Shown here: positions 17,272 through 27,340 of the stretch, piece by piece
Position numbering within the stretch: the stretch's first letter is position 1
Layout: each line of letters opens with the position of its first letter
NCBI RefSeq assembly: GCF_018122735.1
Contig: NZ_JAGRRD010000001.1
Span: 1,318,375 to 1,382,374 of the forward strand
Reading direction: 5' to 3'
DNA: 64,000 bases
Origin: Azoarcus sp. L1K30
Lineage (GTDB): Bacteria; Pseudomonadota; Gammaproteobacteria; Burkholderiales; Rhodocyclaceae
Made by a program: the position numbers and the translations under genes
Notes under the pieces: generated by a model
The model's input: the letters and a program-made list of their open reading frames with translations, nothing else
Told to the model about the DNA's origin: nothing
Databases searched by the model: none

Positions 17272-17712
17272 TCAGTCGACCTTCACTTCAAGGGCCCGCG
17301 CCTTGGACTCGCCGGTCTTGGGCAGGCGGATATCGAGCACGCCGTCCTTGAAGCTGGCCTTGACTTGCTTGGCGTCAACATTCTCGGGTAGAGAGAAGGT
17401 GCGCGAGAAGCTGCCATAGGCGCGTTCGATTCGATGGAAGCGCTTGCCCTTCTCCTCCTTTTCGCGGTGGCGCTCGCCACGCAGTGTGAGCACACCGTTG
17501 TCAACGGTGACATGCACGTCTTCTTTCCTCACGTCTGGCAGTTCGGCCTTGACCTCGAACTCCCCTTCGGTCTCAGCAACGTCAACGCGCGGCGACCAGT
17601 CCTCGGCCGAAATGGCCTCGCTCGCGCCCAGGCTCAGGGGGCCAAAGGAGCGGGTCAGGCGGTCGAACAGTTGCTCCATTTCACGCATGGGTTCCCATTT
17701 CACCAGTGCCAT
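17272..17712 (-). CDS. Small heat-shock protein Hsp20/IbpA family
   Basis: A 146-aa alpha-crystallin chaperone. The N-terminal arm 'MREMEQLFDRLTRSF' is followed by the alpha-crystallin domain (about 40-135) with 'DVAETEGEFEVKAELPDV', 'GVLTLRGER' and 'FKDGVLDIRLPK'. It holds unfolding proteins for refolding. ATG 17712 is preceded by AGGAGA. It is the last gene of the minus-strand stress cluster, 190 nt after the GNAT gene, so it may have its own promoter. Confidence 0.95.
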   Translation of the reverse strand: MALVKWEPMREMEQLFDRLTRSFGPLSLGASEAISAEDWSPRVDVAETEGEFEVKAELPDVRKEDVHVTVDNGVLTLRGERHREKEEKGKRFHRIERAYGSFSRTFSLPENVDAKQVKASFKDGVLDIRLPKTGESKARALEVKVD

Positions 17713-17901
17713 GTTGATTCTCCTGCGCGGGGATGCCGCGAAAGGGTTGGCGGCGGGACCCCGCAATATGCCCTCCGTCAACCGGGCCAGAAAGGGTGGC
17801 CTCACACCCATCCTAGTCCCTCACCCCGGAAGAGAAAGCGCTGCGCGAACAAGGGTTGACGAATGTCACCGTGTCATCTCGTCGTACGCCTGTTCGGGTG
17901 T

Positions 17902-18429
17902 CTACAATGTCCGCACGAGGTGTACGGTCTCTCGGTCGTCAGGATCACGGCGAATGGTAAAACCGAGCTGGCGGGCAAACTTGAGCATCTTGTCGTTGGC
18001 AGCCAGGGCAAAGCCCTCCATTAACGTGAGACCGCGCGTGCGGGCGACGTCCATCAGGTCGAGCATCAGCAGTCCCGCAACACCGCTCCCTTGCCATGCG
18101 TCATCGACGGTCACTGCGAACTCGCAGCTGCTGCCGTCGGGGCTCACCACGTAGCGCGCCACGCCGATTTCGAGCTCCTGCCCATCACGTATCACCGTAG
18201 CCACCAAGGCCATGTGGCGCTGGTAGTCCAGCTCGGTTAGATAGCGCAGTTTGCCGGGCGGCAACTCATTGAGCGTGCCCATGAAGCGTGCGTAGCGCGA
18301 GGCCTTGGACAGGTGCCGGACGAAGTCCTGCTCCATGACTGCATCCTCCGCGCGAATCGGCCGGATGGTCACCTCTGTGCCATCGAAAAGGTAGCGGGTG
18401 CGGATCAGTTCGGCCGGATAGTCGCCCAC
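17902..18429 (-). CDS. GNAT acetyltransferase, resembling the Pat GNAT domain
   Basis: A 175-aa GNAT. 'VTIRPIRAEDAVMEQDFVR', 'MALVATV', 'SSCEFAVTVDDAWQGSGV' (acetyl-CoA P-loop region) and 'NDKMLKFARQLGFTI' run almost in parallel with the C-terminal GNAT domain of the Pat-like protein at 42853-45540. Pat-type enzymes acetylate lysines, classically the active-site lysine of acetyl-CoA synthetase. Five bases separate it from the acyl carrier protein gene, which overlaps the acyl-CoA ligase gene, so the ligase is a plausible substrate. Confidence 0.88.
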   Translation of the reverse strand: MGDYPAELIRTRYLFDGTEVTIRPIRAEDAVMEQDFVRHLSKASRYARFMGTLNELPPGKLRYLTELDYQRHMALVATVIRDGQELEIGVARYVVSPDGSSCEFAVTVDDAWQGSGVAGLLMLDLMDVARTRGLTLMEGFALAANDKMLKFARQLGFTIRRDPDDRETVHLVRTL

Positions 18430-18434
18430 GGCAT

Positions 18435-18681
18435 CTACTCCCGCTCGCCGCCGAGGTGTGCGACCAGATAGTCGACGATCTCGTCGAGTGTGCCCAAGCG
18501 GCCGTAGTCGCGTCCGGGGATGTCCAGGCCGAAGCGCTCGTGCAGGCCGACGATGACGTTGAGCCAGTCCATCGAGTCGAGATCGATCTGGCGACGCAGC
18601 AACCGGTCGGCACGGATCGCCGTCAGATCGGCCTCCGGGGCAATGCGGGCCAAGGTTTCGTGCACGCCGGCGCGGATCTCG

Positions 18682-18692
<11 letters not shown>
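18435..18692 (-). CDS. Acyl carrier protein
   Basis: An 85-aa acyl carrier protein. The phosphopantetheine attachment serine is in 'IDLDSMDWLNVIVGLHERFG' (Ser near residue 40), the usual DSM context. The start codon lies inside the end of the AMP-ligase gene (11-nt overlap). Divergent from housekeeping AcpP, so probably a dedicated carrier for the ligase encoded upstream. Confidence 0.9.
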
Positions 18693-20412
<1,720 letters not shown>

Positions 20413-20491
20413 CAAGGTCTCCCCATCGCCGCTCTCCCGAAAGAGGACGCTTGCATTCTCGCCCAAGACGGCATTCCTGCAATGACATTGC

Positions 20492-23221
20492 TCAATTGAT
20501 CGTGCCCGTATCGACCGTAGTCGTCGGCCGGGCGTGGCGCCGTGCGATCCACTTGCGCAGCTCCTCGAGTCCGAATACCACGCACGGCGCGGCGGCAATC
20601 ATCGCCCACACGCCCGGCGCCAGCGTTGCGGTGGAAAACAGCGACTGCAAGACTGGCAAATGCGTGATCGTCACTATGAACAGCACTTCGAACACGATTC
20701 CGCCCACGATCCATGCGTTGAAGCGTCCGAGACCCGATAGCGCACTCTGGCGACTGGTTCGGCAGGCCATCACGTTGCCGATCTGGCAGAACACCACCAT
20801 GGCCAGGAAGGCACCGGCCGCCTGGCGCTGCAGCAGGTCCTCGACGGCCGCACCCTGCCCCCAGTGCCAACCGCCGGCATCAAGCACAACGAAGAACACC
20901 GTGAAGGCGAGCGCCGACTCGATCAACCCGATGAAGCAGTAGCTGCGCAACACCGTGTGCGCATCGACCAGATGGTCCTCGCGCGGGCGCGGCGGGCGCT
21001 GCATCACGTCAGCTTCGGGGGGCTCGTTGCCGAGACCGATGGCTGGCAACATGTCGGTGACCAGATCCACCGACAGGATCTGGATCACCGACATCGGCAA
21101 GGGCAAGGGCAGCAGGACGTAAGCGATGAAGGGCAGGATCTCGGGCACGTTGCTCGTAAGGATGTAGGTGATGAATTTGCGGATGTTTTCGTACACCGTG
21201 CGCCCCTGCTCGATCGCGCCCACGATGGTGGCGAAGTTGTCATCGAGAAGGATGATGTCTGCTGCCTCCTTGGCGACGTCGGTGCCGCGCGCGCCCATGG
21301 CGATACCGATGTCTGCACGCCTGAGCGCAGGCGCATCGTTGACGCCGTCGCCGGTCATCGCCACCACCTCGCCCATCGCCTTCAGGGCGTCGACGATGGC
21401 CAGCTTTTGCTCCGGCGCAATGCGCGCGAACACGAGCTCTTCTGTACGCAGCGCCTCGACCAGCGCCTCGTGCGACATCATCGCGAGCGCCTCGCCGTCG
21501 ACCACCTGCGGATTGCACACGATGCCAAGCTGGCGCGCGATGTAGCTCACCGTCTCGCCCTTGTCGCCGCTCATCACCAGCACACGGATGCCGGCGCTGT
21601 GGCAGGCCGCGACCGCCGCAGGTACCTCAGGGCGTGGCGGGTCTACCATCGCTACGAGCGCGGCGAAAACCAGCGGCGGCCTCTCACCAGCGGCACCGGG
21701 CAGGCTGTCGGCCAGCGCAATGACGCGCAGCCCCTGTCCGGCATAGCGATCGGCTTGCGCACGCAAGTGTTCGCGCGCATCGGCGCTCAGCGCGCACGCG
21801 CCATCGAAGCCGTGAATTGCGCAGCAACGCTCGAGAATCACCTCGGGGGCCCCTTTGGTAGCAAGGTACAGACTTCCGTCCGCCCGCCGCCAGACGGCCG
21901 ACATGCACTTGGTCTCGGCATCGAATGGCGTGATCGCCACTGGCTCGTAGCCTGCGCGTAGCGCCTCAAAGCCGCTGTTCGTCTGAGCGAACTCGGCCAG
22001 CGCGCAATCTATTGGGTCGCCAGTGAAGCGCAATTCGCGCCCATGCGATGCGCCGCGAACCGCGAGTGCTTCATTGGCCAGCGCCATGATGCGCAGTGCC
22101 GTCCCCTGTGGCGCGCCACTGGTGTCTAGCGTCTCCACATGCAGCGCGTTGCGGGTAAGTGTGCCCGTCTTGTCAACGCAGATCACAGTGGTGCTTCCCA
22201 GCGTCTCGACAGCCATGATGTCCTTGATCACAGCGTTCTGCCGCGCCATGCGCACCGAGGCCTGTGTAAGCGCTAGGGTCACGGTGGGCAACAATCCTTC
22301 AGGCACGTTGGCGACGATGATGCCGATGGCGAACACCAGATTGACCCAGAAGGGGTTGCCGAGAACCACGCCGATAGCGAAAAAGACCACGCCGATGGCG
22401 AAGGCCAGCAGTGTGATCCAGCGCACGAAGCGCTTCAGTTCCCTCTGCATCGGCGTGAGGTCGCGCCTGACCTGTTGCGACAACGCAGAGATGCCGCCCA
22501 AGCTAGTCGAGCGCCCGGTCCGGGTGACCAGCACGCGGGCACTGCCGCGCAACACGGTGGCGCCCGAGCGAACCAGACAAGCCGTCTTGACCGTTGCCTC
22601 AAGCGCGCACTTTGCCACCGGCTCAGACTCGCCGCTGAGCACCGATTCGTCCACCAGCAGGCCGTTGCTCTCCAGCAGCACTCCGTCGGCACAGAATCTG
22701 TCACCCTCCTGGACCAGCAGTGCATCGCCGGGCACCACCTCTTCCGCGTCGATCAGTACGCGGCGACCGTCGCGCACAACCGCCACGGTGCGAGGAATGT
22801 AGTCGAGGAAAGACAACATGACCTGTTCGACACGGTAGTTCTGGGCGAAGCTGACCAGCGCATTGAGCACCACCACAACCGCCAACGCCCCGCCGATCAG
22901 CGCGTAGCCCTGCCCAGGGCTGAGCCGGTCGGCCAGCAACGCGAACACTGATGCAGCCATGAGCAACAGAGGGAACATGGCAAGGAATTCTCGTGCCAGC
23001 ATGACGAAGGGTGAGCGCGGACGGTGAAAGCGCAGCCGGTTGCGGCCGTATCGCGCCAATGCCCTCGCGGCCGATCCATGATCCAGGCCATCCGCGCCAC
23101 AGCCCAGCGCGGCGAACAATGCCTCGCGCGGGTGTCCCGGCGCGTCCATGCAGGGTATGGAGGCCCCCCCGGGGCTGGCGCCGCCATCCCAGGCTGCCGT
23201 ATCGCGGGTTCGGAGCATCAT
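20492..23221 (-). CDS. P2-type cation-transporting ATPase
   Basis: A 909-aa P-type ATPase. It has the actuator motif 'SGES' (about 196), membrane-helix motif 'NVPEGLLPTVTLAL' (about 305-318), phosphorylation site 'DKTGTLT' (Asp350), hinge 'MTGDGVNDAPALRRADIGIA', and ten or so hydrophobic helices. 'VPEGL' with this layout places it in the P2 (Ca2+ or Na+/K+-like) group rather than the heavy-metal P1B group. The transported ion is not decided. It lies 37 nt downstream of the receiver gene and 79 nt ahead of the ligase gene. Confidence 0.92.
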   Translation of the reverse strand: MMLRTRDTAAWDGGASPGGASIPCMDAPGHPREALFAALGCGADGLDHGSAARALARYGRNRLRFHRPRSPFVMLAREFLAMFPLLLMAASVFALLADRLSPGQGYALIGGALAVVVVLNALVSFAQNYRVEQVMLSFLDYIPRTVAVVRDGRRVLIDAEEVVPGDALLVQEGDRFCADGVLLESNGLLVDESVLSGESEPVAKCALEATVKTACLVRSGATVLRGSARVLVTRTGRSTSLGGISALSQQVRRDLTPMQRELKRFVRWITLLAFAIGVVFFAIGVVLGNPFWVNLVFAIGIIVANVPEGLLPTVTLALTQASVRMARQNAVIKDIMAVETLGSTTVICVDKTGTLTRNALHVETLDTSGAPQGTALRIMALANEALAVRGASHGRELRFTGDPIDCALAEFAQTNSGFEALRAGYEPVAITPFDAETKCMSAVWRRADGSLYLATKGAPEVILERCCAIHGFDGACALSADAREHLRAQADRYAGQGLRVIALADSLPGAAGERPPLVFAALVAMVDPPRPEVPAAVAACHSAGIRVLVMSGDKGETVSYIARQLGIVCNPQVVDGEALAMMSHEALVEALRTEELVFARIAPEQKLAIVDALKAMGEVVAMTGDGVNDAPALRRADIGIAMGARGTDVAKEAADIILLDDNFATIVGAIEQGRTVYENIRKFITYILTSNVPEILPFIAYVLLPLPLPMSVIQILSVDLVTDMLPAIGLGNEPPEADVMQRPPRPREDHLVDAHTVLRSYCFIGLIESALAFTVFFVVLDAGGWHWGQGAAVEDLLQRQAAGAFLAMVVFCQIGNVMACRTSRQSALSGLGRFNAWIVGGIVFEVLFIVTITHLPVLQSLFSTATLAPGVWAMIAAAPCVVFGLEELRKWIARRHARPTTTVDTGTIN

Positions 23222-23258
23222 GTTAGGGGGCGCATGGCGATGGTCTTGCGGTGTGAGA

Positions 23259-23624
23259 TCAGGGGGCCATCAAGGCCCTCACCTTGTCTAGCAACACCGA
23301 GCCCGCGACCGGCTTGGTGCAGAGTTCGGCTGCACCGGCATCGCGCGCTGCAGCCATCGACTCGCTGTCATGGAGGCCACTCAGATAGAGCACGGGCATC
23401 GCGTTATGAAGACGTTTCAATTCCTGTAGAAGGCCAACGCCACCCAGGCCTGGCATATGCCCGTCAACCACGACACAGCCGCGCATGCCTGGCTCGAAGA
23501 CCGCGAGAAACGCTTCAGCGTCAGGATAGTCGCGCACTGCTAGTCCGGCGGCCTCGAACATCCAGCCAAAGGCCTTGCGCACGCTTGCATCGTCGTCGAT
23601 AAGGTGAACAGTCGGTTCGCTCAT
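23259..23624 (-). CDS. Single-domain response regulator
   Basis: 121 aa, receiver domain only: 'LIDDDASVRKAFGWMFEAAG', phospho-acceptor Asp in 'CVVVDGHMPGLGG' (about 54), 'YLSGLHD' and Lys in 'CTKPVAG'. There is no output domain. It starts inside the kinase stop (ATGA). It may work as a phosphate sink or relay, possibly competing with the FixJ-like regulator encoded 7 kb away. Confidence 0.92.
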   Translation of the reverse strand: MSEPTVHLIDDDASVRKAFGWMFEAAGLAVRDYPDAEAFLAVFEPGMRGCVVVDGHMPGLGGVGLLQELKRLHNAMPVLYLSGLHDSESMAAARDAGAAELCTKPVAGSVLLDKVRALMAP

Positions 23625-25678
23625 GGTGCAAACGGAAGTGTGAGATGAAAGACGGCACCGCCGTGGGGAGGTGACTCGGCCCACAGACGACCACCATGGC
23701 TCTCGACGATGGCGCGGCTCACCGCAAGTCCCATGCCCAGACCACGCGACTTGGTGGTGAAGAACGGATCGAAGATCCGGTCCACCACACCCGGGTCGAG
23801 GCCGGATCCAGAATCGGCGACGCTCAGCTGCGCGCTACCGCGATCGTTGCGGGTCGTCACGGTCAGCCGGACCTCTCCATCGCCACCTGCGTCGAGCATC
23901 GCTTCGATGCCGTTGTCGATCAGGTTGCCAAGGACCTTTTCGATACGCAGGCGATTGGCCAGCACCGGCGGCAGACCAGCCTGCAAATCGAGGCCGATCG
24001 CATAGTCGGTAGCCGCGTGATGATGCCGATAACTGTCCACGAGGGTGGTAACGAGTTCGTTGAGGTCGAGCGGATCGACAGACATCTTGCCCTGATTGAT
24101 GAAACTCACCATGTCTTCAAGAACCGCTCCAGCCCGCAAGGCTGCCTGACCGGACGCTTCCACCATCTCGCAGAGGCGCCGGGTCGACCAGTGACCACTT
24201 TCGAGCATGAGCTTGGCAGCCTTTGCCGCCGCGCTGACGGCGCTGAGCGGCTGGTTGAGTTCGTGCGCCAACGCGGCCATCGTCTGGACCGCCACCTGGA
24301 GTTGCGACAACCGCGCCATTTCCCGGCTCAGGGCATGAACCTTGTTTTCTGCAAGTCGTCGGGAAGTCACATCTTCGATGACCGCGATGAAATAGTCAGG
24401 TCTTCCATGCATATCACGCACCAGCGCAGCGGTGATACGCAGCCACGCTAGCGAGCGGTCGGCGCGCACGTAACGCTGCTCTTGTGTTTCGCGATCAACC
24501 TCTCCCGCAAGCATTCGCTGCCGCCAGAGCTCACCGTTGGCAGCATCGTCGGGATGGAGGAGATCCAGAAAATCCGGCCATGTCTGCAGTTGCGCAACGC
24601 CGCCAAGGACTTCCTGCAGGCGTGCATTGATTCGTAACCATTTCCCTTCAAGGCTGAGATGTGCGATTCCCACTGGTGCCTGTTCGAAGATGGCCTCGAA
24701 GTGCCGTTCGCTGTCACGCAGGCGCTCGATGGCCCAGCATCGCTCGCGGTCCCGCATCGCCAATACCTGGCGGTAGAGCGTGCTGTTCTCCAGCAACAGC
24801 ATGGTCAGGACAAGTAGCGCTGCCACGAGGCCGAACACCTGACCGGCGTACCAGCCCAGATCGAAACGAGCGTGGTTCAGGGACGCGGCCAAGCCTACAT
24901 CGAAAAACCAGGCACAAACAATCACGATCAACCACAAATCAAGCCGCGATTGTCGGCGCCGCCACACCAGGCCGACCAGTGCCAGCACGCTGAGCAACCA
25001 AGTGACATGAGAAACTGCGGCCTTGGCCGGCGCATCCTGATTACCCTGCATGATCACCGGCAAGAACGGCTCAAACACCGTGCAGAGCAACGTCACTCCA
25101 GCAACGAGTGCCACGACCCCGGCCAGCATGGCCGGCGCCATCCATCCCGACGCTCTCGTGTCACCGCCAATCATTGCCTGGTCGCGTGGATCGACGAAGC
25201 AATAGCCGAGCACAAACAAAGGAAAGATGGCATGCCAGATGAAGTACAGCCAGGCGGCGGTCTGCGCGCCCGCCCCAAGCAAGCCGGCCGGTGCAAAGAG
25301 CCCGGGGGAACTCAACAGATGCACGACGGCCATGAAGGCACTGAAAAAATACCCGGCCGCCAGGATCAGCAGCGCGAGGGAGTGCTGAGTACGATTCTGA
25401 CCCAGAATCAACACTCCCGTGACCGCCTCGCTGGTAATCAGCGCGGACTGCAACACTGGCAGGAAGGGCTCCAGTTCGCCGAGTGGATGTTTCGCAAAAG
25501 GCACTGCGACCGCGAACAGCCCCCCCATGAGGGCAACGATCACCAGTACTGTGCGCTTGTGGCGGGACGTGGCCGGCGTATTGAACAGCGTCATCGCGCT
25601 TTCCGCCTTCAGCTCATCCTCTGCATTGACGATCACGCGATGATTCAATCTCCGCTTCGCATCATGCACGCTACTCAT
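23621..25678 (-). CDS. MASE4-PAS histidine kinase
   Basis: A 685-aa membrane kinase. The N-terminal 290 residues contain about eight hydrophobic helices with 'PVLQSALITSEAVTGVLILG' and 'HLLSSPGLFAPAGLLGAG', typical of the MASE4 sensor. A PAS domain (about 325-440) follows, then the H box 'LAHELNQPLSAVSAAA' (His near 472, FixL-like), and a HATPase with 'DSGSGLD' and 'GLGMGL'. I chose ATG 25678 because GAGAGATC precedes it; ATG 25732 and 25594 are alternatives. It heads the minus-strand stress operon. Confidence 0.9.
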   Translation of the reverse strand: MSSVHDAKRRLNHRVIVNAEDELKAESAMTLFNTPATSRHKRTVLVIVALMGGLFAVAVPFAKHPLGELEPFLPVLQSALITSEAVTGVLILGQNRTQHSLALLILAAGYFFSAFMAVVHLLSSPGLFAPAGLLGAGAQTAAWLYFIWHAIFPLFVLGYCFVDPRDQAMIGGDTRASGWMAPAMLAGVVALVAGVTLLCTVFEPFLPVIMQGNQDAPAKAAVSHVTWLLSVLALVGLVWRRRQSRLDLWLIVIVCAWFFDVGLAASLNHARFDLGWYAGQVFGLVAALLVLTMLLLENSTLYRQVLAMRDRERCWAIERLRDSERHFEAIFEQAPVGIAHLSLEGKWLRINARLQEVLGGVAQLQTWPDFLDLLHPDDAANGELWRQRMLAGEVDRETQEQRYVRADRSLAWLRITAALVRDMHGRPDYFIAVIEDVTSRRLAENKVHALSREMARLSQLQVAVQTMAALAHELNQPLSAVSAAAKAAKLMLESGHWSTRRLCEMVEASGQAALRAGAVLEDMVSFINQGKMSVDPLDLNELVTTLVDSYRHHHAATDYAIGLDLQAGLPPVLANRLRIEKVLGNLIDNGIEAMLDAGGDGEVRLTVTTRNDRGSAQLSVADSGSGLDPGVVDRIFDPFFTTKSRGLGMGLAVSRAIVESHGGRLWAESPPHGGAVFHLTLPFAP

Positions 25679-26044
25679 CGCGGATCTCTCTGCGGCAATA
25701 ATCGTAATATTAGCGATTACAGAACTTCGCACGAAAGTACTTCGAGGGTTGCTCCCGCCTGAGCGACGGAAGCAATCTCATCAAGGCAGAGAGTTAGATG
25801 TCCTGCTCACCCGGTTCATGGTGGAACCGTTCGCTCGACTGGTCAGTCGAGTGCATTGGGAAAGGATCACGCTCATTGCAAGGCATGGTCGGCTGCGTAT
25901 TAGCCGCGGGTCCGCTCAGCTGCTGTGAGGATCAGCGCAGCACGGACCTGCTCCATGATGAGTTTGGCGGCTTGCACAAGAATTGCCCGCATGGACAACA
26001 TGAGCGCCATATTCAAAAGAAGGTGATCGCCGCGTGGTCACTGC
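25679..26044. other. Gene-free stretch upstream of the MASE4 kinase
   Basis: Contains the kinase operon promoter region and the downstream flank of tRNA-Leu(TAG). A plus-strand frame at 25798-26187 runs through the tRNA gene and shows no known protein features. tRNA 3' flanks are common integration points, but I see no integrase or direct repeat here. Confidence 0.4.
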
Positions 26045-26130
26045 TGGTGCGAGGGAAGAGACTCGAACTCTCACGCCTTGCGGCGCTGGAACCTAAATCC
26101 AGTGCGTCTACCAATTCCGCCACCCTCGCA
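26045..26130 (-). tRNA. tRNA-Leu (anticodon TAG)
   Basis: Folds as a class II tRNA: acceptor TGCGAGG, D-arm region 'TGGCGGAATTGGTAGACGCA', anticodon stem CTGGA/TCCAG around TTTAGGT (anticodon TAG), a variable arm GCGCCGCAAGGCGT, T-loop GTTCGAGTC, and an encoded CCA end. A TATAAT lies on the minus strand at 26162-26157, but no convincing -35 was found. Confidence 0.97.
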
Positions 26131-26416
26131 CACGCCGCACTTTATCGCGGTCGCGAATTATACACACCTGTGTCGGATATGGGCTGACGCTAGCGTCTCC
26201 CTTGACCGCGCCTTATGCGGCATGAGAGGCTCTCGCGACCCTAAAGAAAACGTCTGGCTCCGCCGTCAATTCAAGGGGTATGGATTGATCCGGAAGCCCG
26301 TGTCATGAAGCAGGATCCCCGCGTCGGCCGCATGGGGAGGTAGACCGTGATGCCGACAGATCGAGCAGAACCCGAAAATCCAACCGCTTTCTTTCCGGTC
26401 ATGATCCCCGCCTGAA

Positions 26417-27340
26417 ATGCGCCTTTGCTGGCAGTTCTTCATCCTGTTGCCAACCCTCCTTTGCGCCCTCGTGCTGCCGACCACGGCGCGAGCGATGGAT
26501 ATTGCGATCGTGCTTTCGCAGTCGGGGGGCGCGCACAGGGTGTTCGCCGAAACATTGCGCGTCGTGGCGACCGGCATCCCCCACACCCTGCGCGACGCGG
26601 GCAGCGTCGACACAGGGGTGAATCCGGAGCGACTGCGGCAGGCAGACCTCATCATTGCGGTGGGGGCACGCGCAACGCAGGAGGTACTGCCCGGCGTAAA
26701 AAAGCCGGTCCTGTCGGTGCTGGTCAGCCGCGCGCAGTACCAAAGTCTGAGCGAGTCCTATCCGGACGCGGTCTATGCCGCCATGGTGCTCGACCACCCG
26801 GCCAGCCGACACATGCGACTGGCAAGCATCGTGGCACCGAACATCAAACAGATTGGCCTGCTCGTAGGGCCGGACAGCGTCGAGCTTGAACAAGGCTTCG
26901 TCGCGGCCGCGGCCGATGCGGGCGTACGCCTGACACCCAGGAGAGTCGGTTCGCAGGAGGAGTTGCTGCCGCAACTCGAGCAACTGCTCCAGGTCAGTGA
27001 TGCACTGTTGATGATTCCCGATCCGCTGGTCGCCTCCCAGGCCGCCGCCCGCACCATCCTGCTGACCAGTTATCGCTATCGAAAGCCGATTCTCGCGTAT
27101 TCACAAGCCTACGTTCAGGCCGGTGCGCTGGCGGCCGTGTTCAGTGCGCCGGACGATGTTGCACGAGACCTCGCCGACTGGCTCCGGAGCAAAAGTCCGG
27201 CAAACCTGCAAAAAGGCACGGAACTGCAACCGCAACGCTTTTCGGTCGCGGTCAACCGGCAGGTTGCGCGCGCCCTTGGCATGGATGTTCCAAGCGACGA
27301 GATACTGGCAGAGCGGGTCGCCGGCGGGGCGCGGAGATGA
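26417..27340 (+). CDS. Periplasmic ABC-type substrate-binding protein
   Basis: A 307-aa protein with a Sec signal (residues 1-26, ending 'TTARA'). The body resembles the ABC_sub_bind family: 'DLIIAVGARATQEVL', 'VLSVLVSRAQYQ', 'KQIGLLVGPDSVELEQGF', 'RKPILAYSQAYVQAGALAAV'. No ABC permease or ATPase follows. Its stop overlaps the start of a membrane GGDEF/EAL gene (ATGA). It is therefore more likely the periplasmic sensor partner of that c-di-GMP protein than a transporter part. Confidence 0.85.
   Translation: MRLCWQFFILLPTLLCALVLPTTARAMDIAIVLSQSGGAHRVFAETLRVVATGIPHTLRDAGSVDTGVNPERLRQADLIIAVGARATQEVLPGVKKPVLSVLVSRAQYQSLSESYPDAVYAAMVLDHPASRHMRLASIVAPNIKQIGLLVGPDSVELEQGFVAAAADAGVRLTPRRVGSQEELLPQLEQLLQVSDALLMIPDPLVASQAAARTILLTSYRYRKPILAYSQAYVQAGALAAVFSAPDDVARDLADWLRSKSPANLQKGTELQPQRFSVAVNRQVARALGMDVPSDEILAERVAGGARR

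Noticed and set aside
25798-26187. Open frame overlapping tRNA-Leu(TAG), considered as an integrase remnant
   Set aside because: No tyrosine-recombinase motif and no direct repeat of the tRNA 3' end was found.
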